Source: an uncultured Clostridia bacterium
GTDB taxonomy: Bacteria > Bacillota > Clostridia > UBA1381
Reading direction: 5' to 3'
Length of the DNA stretch: 64,000 nt
Assembly (NCBI GenBank): GCA_947626135.1
Contig: CANQQZ010000011.1
Coordinates: 1 to 64,000 of the forward strand
The notes under the pieces were generated by a model. The model had not been told where the DNA came from. It searched no databases and saw only the letters and a list, made by a program, of their open reading frames with translations. The position numbers and the translations under genes are program-made. Below, in pieces: positions 46,819 through 55,369 of the stretch (its first letter is position 1; every line of letters starts with the position of its first letter).

Positions 46819-48753
46819 ATGGATATAGAGCACAATTCAAGAGAATTGTTTTACCGTTCGCCGTTCGGCGCGGTCACGTGCCGGACGAAAATACGCTTTC
46901 GGTTATCCGTCGCCGGGGTGGGGATACCGAACGCGATACGGCTTGTGTATATGCCGGACGGAAAAGGCGAAATTCGCAGAGACATGCCTTATGTGTTCGA
47001 GGTAAGCGGTCACAGTATATACGAGACAACGGTGCAAATGCCGGATGAAGCGGGGCTTATATGGTATTATTTTGAGATAGCCACGTCGTCGGGCATGATA
47101 TATTACGGAAATAATAAGAAAAATCTGGGCGGCAAGGGCGAGATGTGCTTTGAGCAGCCGCATCATTCCTTCCAGATTACAATATACAATGATTATTATA
47201 AAACGCCGGACTGGTTTAAGAGCTCAATCGCGTATCAAATTTTTCCCGACCGCTTCTATAACGGCAATGAGGACGGGAGCTTTCTTGGAGACAGGACAGA
47301 CATAATAAAGCGCGGCTGGAATGAGACCCCGTATTATAAGGCGGAGCAGTTCGGCGGCGAGTATAAAGCCAACGACTTTTTCGGCGGCAATCTCGAGGGT
47401 ATAATTAAAAAGCTGCCGTATCTTGAAGAGCTGGGAATTTCGGTAATCTACCTGAATCCGATTTTCAAGGCGTATTCCAACCATAAATACGATACGGGCA
47501 GCTATGAGGAGATCGACTCGTCCTTTGGAGACGAGAAAACGTTCAGGCGGCTGTGCTCGGAGGCGAAAAAGCGCGGCATAAGAATCATTCTCGACGGCGT
47601 GTTCAATCATACGGGCTCGGACAGTCAGTATTTCAACAAGAACGGAACGTATGAAAGCGTGGGCGCGTATCAGTCTAAGGAATCGCCGTATTACACATGG
47701 TTCAGATTTATGCAGTGGCCTGACGTATATGAGTCGTGGTGGGGTATGACGACGCTGCCGCAGGTCGAGGAGCAGAGCGAGGAATACAGAAAGTATATTC
47801 TTTCCGGAAAGGACGCCATTATAAAAAAATGGCTCAGAGCGGGCGCGAGCGGCTGGCGATTGGACGTTGTCGACGAGCTGCCCGACTTCTTCGTGAGGGA
47901 GCTTCGCGAAAACGTGAAATCCGTGGACGAGGACGCCGTAATAATCGGCGAGGTTTGGGAGGACGCGTCGAACAAGATCGCTTACGGCGAACGCCGTAAA
48001 TATTTTATGGGCGACGAGCTTGACTCGGTTATGAACTATCCTATGCGCGATGCTATAATAAACGCGGTAATGATGAAGATTGACGCGCAGGAGCTTGACG
48101 ACAGGCTGATGAGCCTTAAGGAAAACTATCCGCCCGAGGCGTATTATTCGCTTTTGAATATTTTGTCCTCGCATGACGTAGAGCGCATAATGACGCTTAT
48201 GAGCGGCGCGCCGACGCGCCATGAGGTAAACAGAGAATATCAGGCGAATTTTAAAGCGGAGGGGTTTGCTCTCGAGCTTGCCTGCGAGAGGGCGGCGCTT
48301 GCGATGGGACTGCAATTTACTCTGCCCGGCGTGCCGTGCATATTTTACGGAGACGAAATAGGCTTGCAGGGCTACGGAGACCCGTTCTGCCGCCGCACCT
48401 TCCCGTGGGATAATATGAATATTGACGATCCGTCGGGTATTGTGAATATAAGGCACAGGAACATGATAATGCTCAGACGCATGTCTCCGGCATTCTCCGT
48501 AGGCGAGTTTGAGAGCGTGTATAAAATCGGGCACGTATACGGCTTTGTACGTTATACGGACGAGGAATGCTTCCTGATTATGATTAACTGCGGTTTGAAC
48601 AACGAGCATGTGCGCGTGGATGTCGGCAGATTCGGAATAAAACGGCTTGAGGGCTTGTCGGAGAACTGCGAGACGCAGGAATCCGCCGACGGCATTTACA
48701 ATATAGATTTGCCCAAAATATGGCTTAAGGCTTACAGAGCGGTTCGCGAATAG
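46819..48753 (+). CDS. GH13 alpha-glucosidase/neopullulanase-type enzyme (intracellular)
   Basis: 644 aa without a signal peptide. An N-terminal beta domain (about 1-125, 'AIRLVYMPDGKGEIRRDM') precedes the barrel starting at SIAYQIFPDRFYNG. Catalytic motifs: GWRLDVVDELP (nucleophile Asp), IIGEVWEDA (acid/base Glu), LSSHDVERI (third Asp). The insertion pattern resembles GH13 neopullulanase, cyclomaltodextrinase or amylopullulanase relatives. In this cluster it probably trims or debranches the limit dextrins left by GlgP, since no glgX or pulA is present. Last gene of the glgA-glgP transcript. Confidence 0.85.
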   Translation: MDIEHNSRELFYRSPFGAVTCRTKIRFRLSVAGVGIPNAIRLVYMPDGKGEIRRDMPYVFEVSGHSIYETTVQMPDEAGLIWYYFEIATSSGMIYYGNNKKNLGGKGEMCFEQPHHSFQITIYNDYYKTPDWFKSSIAYQIFPDRFYNGNEDGSFLGDRTDIIKRGWNETPYYKAEQFGGEYKANDFFGGNLEGIIKKLPYLEELGISVIYLNPIFKAYSNHKYDTGSYEEIDSSFGDEKTFRRLCSEAKKRGIRIILDGVFNHTGSDSQYFNKNGTYESVGAYQSKESPYYTWFRFMQWPDVYESWWGMTTLPQVEEQSEEYRKYILSGKDAIIKKWLRAGASGWRLDVVDELPDFFVRELRENVKSVDEDAVIIGEVWEDASNKIAYGERRKYFMGDELDSVMNYPMRDAIINAVMMKIDAQELDDRLMSLKENYPPEAYYSLLNILSSHDVERIMTLMSGAPTRHEVNREYQANFKAEGFALELACERAALAMGLQFTLPGVPCIFYGDEIGLQGYGDPFCRRTFPWDNMNIDDPSGIVNIRHRNMIMLRRMSPAFSVGEFESVYKIGHVYGFVRYTDEECFLIMINCGLNNEHVRVDVGRFGIKRLEGLSENCETQESADGIYNIDLPKIWLKAYRAVRE

Positions 48754-48766
48754 CTTTATAATACCG

Positions 48767-48794
48767 AAAAAAACGTCCTTCGGGACTTTTTTTT
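48767..48794 (+). terminator. Terminator of the glycogen cluster (UUCG loop)
   Basis: GTCC-TTCG-GGAC stem flanked by an A-run and a run of eight T. Confidence 0.78.
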
Positions 48795-48813
48795 CAATAC
48801 TCTCAATAAATAC

Positions 48814-48842
48814 TTGATGTTTCGCGAGCTTTTTGGTACAAT
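48814..48842 (+). promoter_or_regulatory. rsmE promoter (extended -10)
   Basis: TTGATG (48814-48819) and TGG-TACAAT (-10 at 48837-48842), 17-bp spacer; rsmE starts at 48884 behind AAAGGAGC. Confidence 0.65.
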
Positions 48843-48883
48843 AAGCATATAGGTATTTTGTATAAATACGGAAAGGAGCTTTT

Positions 48884-49630
48884 ATGCCAAGGTTTTTCGT
48901 GCCCGAGGATGATATATCCGACGGAAAAATTAAAATCAAAAGCGGCGACGCGGCGCATATTTCAAAGGTTTTAAGGCTTGGCGAGGGCAGCAGCGTCACA
49001 GTCTGTGACGGACGCGGATTTGATTACGCCGCGGTTATACGGGAAATCGGTGGGGGAGAGATAATCTGCTCCGTAACGGAAAAACGGCGCAGCGAATCGG
49101 AGCCGCCTGTTGCCGTAACCTTGTATCAGGGCTTGCCGAAGGCGTCGAAGATGGACGTCATAATCAGAAAAACAACGGAGCTGGGCGTAAGCGTGGTTGT
49201 TCCGGTGGCAATGTCGCGCTGTGTGACGAGAGTAGACGATAAAAAAACCGAGGCGAAAAAGCTTGACCGATGGCGGAAAATAGCGAAGGAGGCGGCGCAG
49301 CAGTCTCAGCGCGGCATTATTCCCGAAATCCGTCCGATTATGACGTTTGACGAGGCGGTGCAAGCCATGAGGGAAAGCGATTTGTCATTCGCGCCGTATG
49401 AGTGCGAGGATACCCGTGCGCTGAAAAGCGCGCTGACGTCGGCGGGCAAGCATGGAACCGTGTCGTTTATAATAGGACCCGAGGGAGGCTTTGATTTGGA
49501 GGAAATCGAAAAATTAAGAACCGCGGATATACCCACGGTGACGCTCGGACCGCGTATTCTGAGAACGGAAACGGCGGGGGAAGCCGTGCTGGCAATGATA
49601 ATGTACGAGATAGGGGATGTTAACATATGA
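48884..49630 (+). CDS. rsmE: 16S rRNA (uracil-1498-N3)-methyltransferase
   Basis: 248 aa SPOUT-fold enzyme. The N-terminal PUA-like domain begins MPRFFVPEDD with HISKVLRL. The C-terminal knot holds FIIGPEGGF and LGPRILRTETA, the SAM-binding signatures of RsmE, plus QGLPKASKMD. It methylates U1498 in the 30S decoding region. Its stop overlaps the start of the sirtuin gene (ATGA), so the two are translationally coupled. Confidence 0.95.
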   Translation: MPRFFVPEDDISDGKIKIKSGDAAHISKVLRLGEGSSVTVCDGRGFDYAAVIREIGGGEIICSVTEKRRSESEPPVAVTLYQGLPKASKMDVIIRKTTELGVSVVVPVAMSRCVTRVDDKKTEAKKLDRWRKIAKEAAQQSQRGIIPEIRPIMTFDEAVQAMRESDLSFAPYECEDTRALKSALTSAGKHGTVSFIIGPEGGFDLEEIEKLRTADIPTVTLGPRILRTETAGEAVLAMIMYEIGDVNI

Positions 49631-50334
49631 CGCTTCAGGAAATAATCGACGACAGCAAAAGAATCGTATTTTTCGGCGGCGCGGGCGTTTCGACTGAAAG
49701 CGGGATACCTGATTTCAGAAGCGTTGACGGCTTGTATAATCAAAAATATGATTATCCGCCGGAAACTATTTTAAGCCGGACCTTCTTCTTAAGTCATACA
49801 GAGGAATTTTACAAATTTTACCGTGACAAAATGATAATCCGCGGCGTTAAGCCGAATGCCGCTCATAAAAAGCTTGCGGAGCTTGAAAGGGCGGGAAGGC
49901 TGACGGCGGTGGTAACGCAGAATATAGACGGACTGCATCAGGCTGCGGGCAGCAAAAACGTTTACGAGCTGCACGGCTCGATAAAACGCAATCATTGCAT
50001 GAGGTGCCGCAGATTTTATGATTTGGAATATATCGACCAAAGCGGCGGAGTGCCGAAATGCTCGTGCGGCGGCACGATAAAGCCGGACGTGGTTCTGTAC
50101 GAGGAGCCGCTTGACGATGAATGCGTAAGCGGCGCGATAAAGGCGATATCGGAGGCGGATACGCTTATAATAGGCGGCACGTCGCTGAACGTTTATCCGG
50201 CGGCGGGATTTATACATTATTTCAAGGGCGGAAATCTTGTTATAATCAACAAATCCGCTACAGGCGCCGATGCCGCGGCGCGGCTGGTCATACGCGAGCC
50301 CATAGGCGAGGTTCTGGGAGAAATAAAGGTTTGA
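49627..50334 (+). CDS. cobB: NAD-dependent protein deacylase (sirtuin)
   Basis: 235 aa. GGAGVSTESGIPDFRS (NAD binding), TQNIDGLH, catalytic His116 in ELHGS, four zinc cysteines (Cys124, Cys127, Cys145, Cys147; CxxC and CxC), and GGTSLNVYPAAGF near the end. It removes acetyl or acyl groups from lysine using NAD. It overlaps rsmE by 4 bp. The symbol is by family; substrate range cannot be told from sequence. Confidence 0.93.
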   Translation: MTLQEIIDDSKRIVFFGGAGVSTESGIPDFRSVDGLYNQKYDYPPETILSRTFFLSHTEEFYKFYRDKMIIRGVKPNAAHKKLAELERAGRLTAVVTQNIDGLHQAAGSKNVYELHGSIKRNHCMRCRRFYDLEYIDQSGGVPKCSCGGTIKPDVVLYEEPLDDECVSGAIKAISEADTLIIGGTSLNVYPAAGFIHYFKGGNLVIINKSATGADAAARLVIREPIGEVLGEIKV

Positions 50335-50393
50335 TGACGAACAGAGCGCGGCGCGCGGATTAATCTGAATATAATAGAGGAGGTACATATAAA

Positions 50394-51344
50394 ATGAATA
50401 TTTCGGTTAAGAATATCTTTTCGGGTTTAAGCAAGCTGAGGAAGGGCTTGGGCGGCTTTGCAAAAAAGCAAAGCGGCAAAAGGCAGAATATTCAAAAATA
50501 CATACCTGAGCCGATAAAGCGTCATATTGAGCCCAAAAAGGCACGAAAGACAATCGGTAAGCGTATTCTGACGGTGCTCGCCATAGGTCTGGGCGCGGCG
50601 GGCGCGATCGCGGCGGGTCTGGGCACGGCAGAGGCGGTGCGGAAAAGGCTTGCGACAAAAGCTGTTATCCTTGTGGGCAGCGGCGGAAAGAAAATGCTCT
50701 CGGGCAGCGCGGCGGGCTTTAACGGCTACCTGTTAAAATATACCGACATTGACGGCTTGGAGGACATGATTGACACTCTTGCCGGAAACGGATTTACAGA
50801 GCTTGTAATAGTGCCGATGACGGTTGTAAACGGCTATGAAACCGATATGATCAAGGCAATAGCACTGAATAAGAGCGGATTTTTTGAAAAGATTTCATAT
50901 GCTCCGGCGCTGCTTACGTCAAACGGCGATTATGAGCAGATAGCAAAAACGCTTATCCATTATGCGCAGGACGCGGACGAGGATACGGCTGTTGTTTATG
51001 TCGGCAAAGGAACGACGCACCACGCGAACGCGTCGTATATAGCCCTCAATGAGCGTTTAAAGCAGCTGGGCGGCGCGAATGTGTTTATCGGAACGGCGTC
51101 GAGCTATCCCGATATAGATAAGGTTGAAAGCGATATAGAGGCGGCGCATTATCAGAATGTCGTTCTGTGTCCTCTCGAGATGACGGTTGACGACGAGCTT
51201 AACGAAAGCATTGCCGGCGAGGAGAATTCCTGGTATTCGCGCCTCAGCGGCGACGGCTATAACTGCGGCTGCTATATGAAGGGACTTTGCGCGTATAAGG
51301 ATGTGCGTAAGCTTGTGGTGGAGCATACGAAATCTGTAATGTAA
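50394..51344 (+). CDS. Membrane-anchored CbiK-like protein, probably non-chelating
   Basis: 316 aa. Residues 1-53 are very basic, followed by one Ala/Gly-rich membrane helix (about 56-80), so a large domain is held at the membrane. Residues about 88-316 resemble anaerobic cobalt chelatase CbiK: 'GFTELVIVPMTVVNGYE', 'VYVGKGTTHHANASYIAL', 'NVFIGTASSYPDID', 'AGEENSWYSRLSGDGY', and the ending 'VRKLVVEHTKSVM'. In CbiK two histidines bind the metal: one in a GHGT-like motif and one in a GDHA-like motif. Here the first is Lys205 (GKGT) and the second region reads TVDDELNE. Chelation is therefore doubtful. Role unknown; neighbours are a sirtuin and a radical SAM gene. Confidence 0.7.
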   Translation: MNISVKNIFSGLSKLRKGLGGFAKKQSGKRQNIQKYIPEPIKRHIEPKKARKTIGKRILTVLAIGLGAAGAIAAGLGTAEAVRKRLATKAVILVGSGGKKMLSGSAAGFNGYLLKYTDIDGLEDMIDTLAGNGFTELVIVPMTVVNGYETDMIKAIALNKSGFFEKISYAPALLTSNGDYEQIAKTLIHYAQDADEDTAVVYVGKGTTHHANASYIALNERLKQLGGANVFIGTASSYPDIDKVESDIEAAHYQNVVLCPLEMTVDDELNESIAGEENSWYSRLSGDGYNCGCYMKGLCAYKDVRKLVVEHTKSVM

Positions 51345-51368
51345 TATTTTCATAAAGAGGCAGGAAAA

Positions 51369-51968
51369 ATGGTAATACTTTACGAGGTCCATAACAATAT
51401 TTATGTGAATTTGACGAACAAATGCCCGTGCGCATGCACGTTTTGTCTGCGTCAGAACCGTGATGAAATGAACGGCAGCGGCAGCTTGTGGCTTGAGAGA
51501 GAGCCGTCGCTGGACGAGGTTAAGGCGGAGTTTTGTAAGCGTGTAATGGACAAATATGACGAGGTGGTATTCTGCGGCTTCGGAGAGCCCACCGAACGGC
51601 TGGACGTGATGCTTGGCGCGGCGGAATTTGTAAAGGAAAAATATGGCAAAACAGTTAGGGTTAACACGAACGGATTGGGCGACCTGATAAACGGCAAAGA
51701 CACGGCGCCTTTGTATGAGGGCAAGGTGGATATAGTTTCGATAAGTCTCAATACGCCGAATCCGAAACGGTATTTGGAGCTTACCAAATCGCGGTTCGGG
51801 ATTGAGTCGCACGCGGCAATGCTCAAATTCGCAAAAAATGTGAAGCAATACGTCAAACAGGTGGTGCTTACCACCGTGGGCACAACTCTCACCCGGGACG
51901 AGGAAGAGGAGTGCCGCAAAATTTGTGACAGCATAGGCGTAACATACAGAATACGTCCGTTTGAATAA
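51369..51968 (+). CDS. Small radical SAM protein (TatD-associated type)
   Basis: 199 aa. The iron-sulfur motif CxxxCxxC is formed by Cys19, Cys23 and Cys26 (CPCACTFC), followed by GFGEPTE and RVNTNGLG, the SAM-binding strands of the fold. The short length and the 'ILYEVHNNIYVNLTNKCP' start resemble the TatD-associated radical SAM family. It likely produces a 5'-deoxyadenosyl radical, substrate unknown. It follows the CbiK-like gene by 24 bp with its own ribosome site. Confidence 0.87.
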   Translation: MVILYEVHNNIYVNLTNKCPCACTFCLRQNRDEMNGSGSLWLEREPSLDEVKAEFCKRVMDKYDEVVFCGFGEPTERLDVMLGAAEFVKEKYGKTVRVNTNGLGDLINGKDTAPLYEGKVDIVSISLNTPNPKRYLELTKSRFGIESHAAMLKFAKNVKQYVKQVVLTTVGTTLTRDEEEECRKICDSIGVTYRIRPFE

Positions 51969-51970
51969 TT

Positions 51971-52003
51971 AAAAATCCCGTTCCTGACCGGAACGGGATT
52001 TTT
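51971..52003. terminator. Bidirectional terminator
   Basis: AAAAATCCCGTTC (51971-51983) pairs with GAACGGGATTTTT (51991-52003). It lies between the radical SAM gene and the convergent MATE gene. Confidence 0.9.
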
Positions 52004-52009
52004 TGTATG

Positions 52010-53371
52010 CTATATATTTTGCCGCGCAGGGAAGGCTTTTTTTGAGTAGTGCCTGTATGTAAGAAGCGACAGCGCGACTGTCAGCACATCCGCGCTGACC
52101 TGAGACCAGACGATGCCGTACATGCCCGCAAGACTGTTCAGGAAAAACAGCATTGGTATATTGAATACAGCCCAGCGGGTCACGCCGAGAAACATCGCAT
52201 AGCCGCCCTTGCCGAAGCCGTTGAAGAGATATACATGGAAAAAGCTCAGAAACATCAGCGGCGCGGCAAGCACACGGACACGCAGGAAGCTTGTGCCCAG
52301 CGCGACCGTATCGGCGTCATTGATAAATACGCTTATGATTTGTCCCGCGAATATTTCATAGAAAGCGATACTGGCTGCCGCGCATATAAGCCCGAGCCTG
52401 AGCGAATAATTTTTAGCGCCGTTCATCCGCTTATAATTTTTCGCGGAATAATTGTATGCTATAATCGGCATCATACCCTGACAAATACCTATCCCGACAT
52501 TCAGCGGCAGGCGTTCCGCCTTCAGCACGATACCTACCGCCGCCAGAGCGATGTCATTGTATCCGGACATGAGCCTGTCTATAACAACATAGTCCAGATC
52601 AAACAGCAGCGTTGCAACGGACGACGGAAGACCCACGCCGAAAATACCCATAATGCTTTTCCCGGACGGGAGCTTTAATGAGAGATGAAGTACGCCGCTG
52701 TTCAGCCGTATAAGAGAGATAATAAAGTACGCGCAGGCAATACAGTTTGACAGGCATGTCGCCATGCCCGCTCCGATAATTTCCATGCCGTCAGGCAGAA
52801 GCACGAACATAAACAGAGGGTCGAGCGCGATATTTATAAGCCCGCCCATTGTTATTCCGAATCCCGCGCGCCGCGATTCGCCGATACTGCGTATAAGCGT
52901 GGCGAGCGTATTTGAAAGCACGGTCGGGACGCCGCCGCATACTATAACAAAGAACGCGTAGCCGCTCGCGTAATCATATGTATCCGCGCCCGCTCCGAGC
53001 AGATTCATAAGCGGACGCATAAAAACAAGCGTCACAAGCGAAAAAATCGCGGATAATCCGAGGCAAAGGTACACGCTGAAGCTGTAAACTCTGCGCGCCT
53101 CATCCGGGCGTTTTTCTCCGAGCAAGCGCGATATGAGCGCTCCGCCGCCGACTCCGGCAAGTCCGGACAGCGATAAAGTAATATTAAAAATCGGCAGAAT
53201 AAGCGACGCGCCCGCCACCATATAAGGGTTGTTTGTGCGTCCGATAAAAAATGTATCGGAGATATTATATATAAGCACGATAAGCTGACTGATAATCGTC
53301 GGTACAGCCATTGTCATAACAGCCTTTGAAACAGGCATGTTTTCAAATATGTCCGTGTTGTTTCTTTTCAT
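52010..53371 (-). CDS. MATE-family efflux transporter
   Basis: 453 aa with about 12 membrane helices in two homologous halves. Start chosen at ATG 53371 (MKRNNTDIFENMPVSKAVMT), which has GGAGG 8 nt upstream. An earlier ATG at 53431 would add 20 residues (MNGAMLDGG...) but has a weak ribosome site. The 'VPTIISQLIVLIYNISDTFFIGR' region and 'GGGALISRLLGEKR' are typical of MATE exporters, which expel cationic drugs or metabolites using Na+ or H+. It lies just after the GH43 gene on the same strand and probably shares its transcript. Confidence 0.92.
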   Translation of the reverse strand: MKRNNTDIFENMPVSKAVMTMAVPTIISQLIVLIYNISDTFFIGRTNNPYMVAGASLILPIFNITLSLSGLAGVGGGALISRLLGEKRPDEARRVYSFSVYLCLGLSAIFSLVTLVFMRPLMNLLGAGADTYDYASGYAFFVIVCGGVPTVLSNTLATLIRSIGESRRAGFGITMGGLINIALDPLFMFVLLPDGMEIIGAGMATCLSNCIACAYFIISLIRLNSGVLHLSLKLPSGKSIMGIFGVGLPSSVATLLFDLDYVVIDRLMSGYNDIALAAVGIVLKAERLPLNVGIGICQGMMPIIAYNYSAKNYKRMNGAKNYSLRLGLICAAASIAFYEIFAGQIISVFINDADTVALGTSFLRVRVLAAPLMFLSFFHVYLFNGFGKGGYAMFLGVTRWAVFNIPMLFFLNSLAGMYGIVWSQVSADVLTVALSLLTYRHYSKKAFPARQNI

Positions 53372-53434
53372 TCCATCATCCTCCGCGGGTTTTCTTCCGT
53401 TTACGCCCCCATCAAGCATGGCGCCGTTCATGCT

Positions 53435-54958
53435 TTATATTCCGTCCGGATTGCTTTTCACGCTGTACCTGTAAATAACGGCGCGTGATTTTGACTCCGT
53501 GACGGATTGAGCCCAGACGCCTATCAGCGTCCCGGTAAAGCAGTGTTCGGCGGCGTCCGTTGTCATGAACTTTGCAGAAGCCGAACCGGCGGCAGCCGCG
53601 CCGCTATCATTTGCCGACCAAAAAAATTCATATTTTTCTGTATTGGATTTTACCGTGAATTTTAAAACGCCTTCGGGAGCCTTTACCCTGTATATTTCCT
53701 GTTCAAAATCGTCCGCAAGCTTGTCGGTGACAATATAGTCGGTTCCGTTTTCGCGCCGCTTTGCTATTTTATATATATTCCGCGGCGACAAATAGACAGC
53801 CAGCCCCGCTTCACAGCCGTCCTCAAGAGGACTGAAATCAAGTTCAATTTCGGCTTCGCATTCAAAATCCGGCTGACGTACAGCCGCCAGGGACGGCAGT
53901 CCCATATCGTCGGTAAGCTTAGCCGCCGACGGGCGGAGAATGAGCGCGCCGTTTCCGCGCTCTATATATTTATCGGAGCGCCCGCGGGGAAACAGCCACT
54001 GCGGCTCCCAGCCTTCCGTTTCAAACCGGCAGCAAAATACGTGTTGAATACGCTGCCCTGTGTTGATATCGGATATATTGTCAATCAATGCCTTTTTATG
54101 TTCGGCTGCGAACCAGCCGTTCACGTGCTTTACGGGCGTGAGGAAGGTTTCGCGCCCGAGTGTGGTCCCGCCGTTTACATAGGGACGCGACGCGAGATGG
54201 ACCATGTACATGCTTCCGTCCGGACCTTCGACCATATCGGCGTGTCCGGCGCATGATACCTGTTTTGTTGTATCGTTCCGGCTGGTCAGTATGGGATTAA
54301 AGGGGCATTCCTCATACGGACCCCATACATTACGGCTGCGGGCAAGCACGGACGTGTGATTGACGCCTGTGCCGCCTTCGGCGGCAAGAAGATAATACAT
54401 ACCGTCTATATGATAAATGTGCGGAGCCTCAAGCCAGCCGCCGCCGGTACCGTCCCATATGCGCCGCACGGCGCCGTTTACTTTGCCCGTCATCGGATCC
54501 ATTTCCGCGAGAGAGATACCCTCGGTTTTATGCAAACACGCTCTGCTCCCGCAGTCGTTGGCACAGTAATACATTTTCCCGCCGTCAAAAAGCATAGACG
54601 GATCAATCCCGTCCATATCCGTCCAGACCGCGTCAGACCATTCCCCGCGCGGATCGTCAGTGTAAATTATAAAATTGCCGATGCCGCTGAATGTGGCTGT
54701 AATATAAAACATGCCGTTGTTAAAACGTATAGTAGGCGCCCATATCCCGCCCGACGCCTCCGCCTTAGCCAAAGGCAGCTGTTCCGCGCGAGTTACGGCG
54801 TTCGCTGTATGCGTCCAGTTGATTAAATCCGTGCTGTGATAAATCGGTATCCCGGGGAAATATTCAAACGTGCTTGTCACAAGATAATAGCCGCTGTCGG
54901 CGCGGCACACGCTCGGGTCGGGATTAAAGCCGCGTATTATGGGGTTTTTATATCTCAT
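53435..54958 (-). CDS. GH43 glycosidase (beta-xylosidase/alpha-L-arabinofuranosidase type)
   Basis: 507 aa from ATG 54958 (MRYKNPIIRGFNPDPSV); AAAGGA is well spaced for it and too close for the ATG at 54964. A five-bladed propeller occupies about residues 1-310, with catalytic base Asp14 (FNPDPS), the second Asp in DGIDPSM and the general acid Glu in WLEAPHIY. A C-terminal beta-sandwich (about 320-507) is typical of two-domain GH43 enzymes. No signal peptide, so it acts on imported xylan or arabinan oligosaccharides. It has its own promoter and is divergent from a GH29 gene. Confidence 0.92.
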   Translation of the reverse strand: MRYKNPIIRGFNPDPSVCRADSGYYLVTSTFEYFPGIPIYHSTDLINWTHTANAVTRAEQLPLAKAEASGGIWAPTIRFNNGMFYITATFSGIGNFIIYTDDPRGEWSDAVWTDMDGIDPSMLFDGGKMYYCANDCGSRACLHKTEGISLAEMDPMTGKVNGAVRRIWDGTGGGWLEAPHIYHIDGMYYLLAAEGGTGVNHTSVLARSRNVWGPYEECPFNPILTSRNDTTKQVSCAGHADMVEGPDGSMYMVHLASRPYVNGGTTLGRETFLTPVKHVNGWFAAEHKKALIDNISDINTGQRIQHVFCCRFETEGWEPQWLFPRGRSDKYIERGNGALILRPSAAKLTDDMGLPSLAAVRQPDFECEAEIELDFSPLEDGCEAGLAVYLSPRNIYKIAKRRENGTDYIVTDKLADDFEQEIYRVKAPEGVLKFTVKSNTEKYEFFWSANDSGAAAAGSASAKFMTTDAAEHCFTGTLIGVWAQSVTESKSRAVIYRYSVKSNPDGI

Positions 54959-55097
54959 TGACATATCCTTTCATTGCTTTTTGAAGCGCGCGGTATGCGC
55001 GCCGAACTGACATTCGCGGAAGAAATCGCTTCAGCCGGGCATATTTAATTGACCGGGCTTTCCAAAAGCCTGCGGAATTTTCTCCCGTTTTCGATAT

Positions 55098-55126
55098 ATC
55101 ATATCACAATACGGATAAAAAATCAA
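55098..55126 (-). promoter_or_regulatory. GH43-MATE promoter
   Basis: Minus strand: TTGATT (55126-55121) and TATGAT (55103-55098), 17-bp spacer. The 405-bp divergent region 54965-55369 otherwise holds no gene; a weak TATAAT at 55228-55233 may serve the GH29 gene. Confidence 0.6.
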
Positions 55127-55369
55127 ATTTTTTATTACGCCGCGCGTTATGGCAGCAAATATTCCGCGCTATGCCGCGGCGGAGAATACCGGAGCGGGGT
55201 CACACGCTTGTTAAGCGCGGGGTCGAATATAATTCAGAACATATGTTTCGTTTTGGCGGAATGCGGGTAAATATATTTACAGGGGATTTATCCGGCGCCC
55301 GGCGGAACGGACGCCGACCCGGATAAGGGACACATTACGCAAGCGTTATAAAGGAGCGGACAGCCTATT

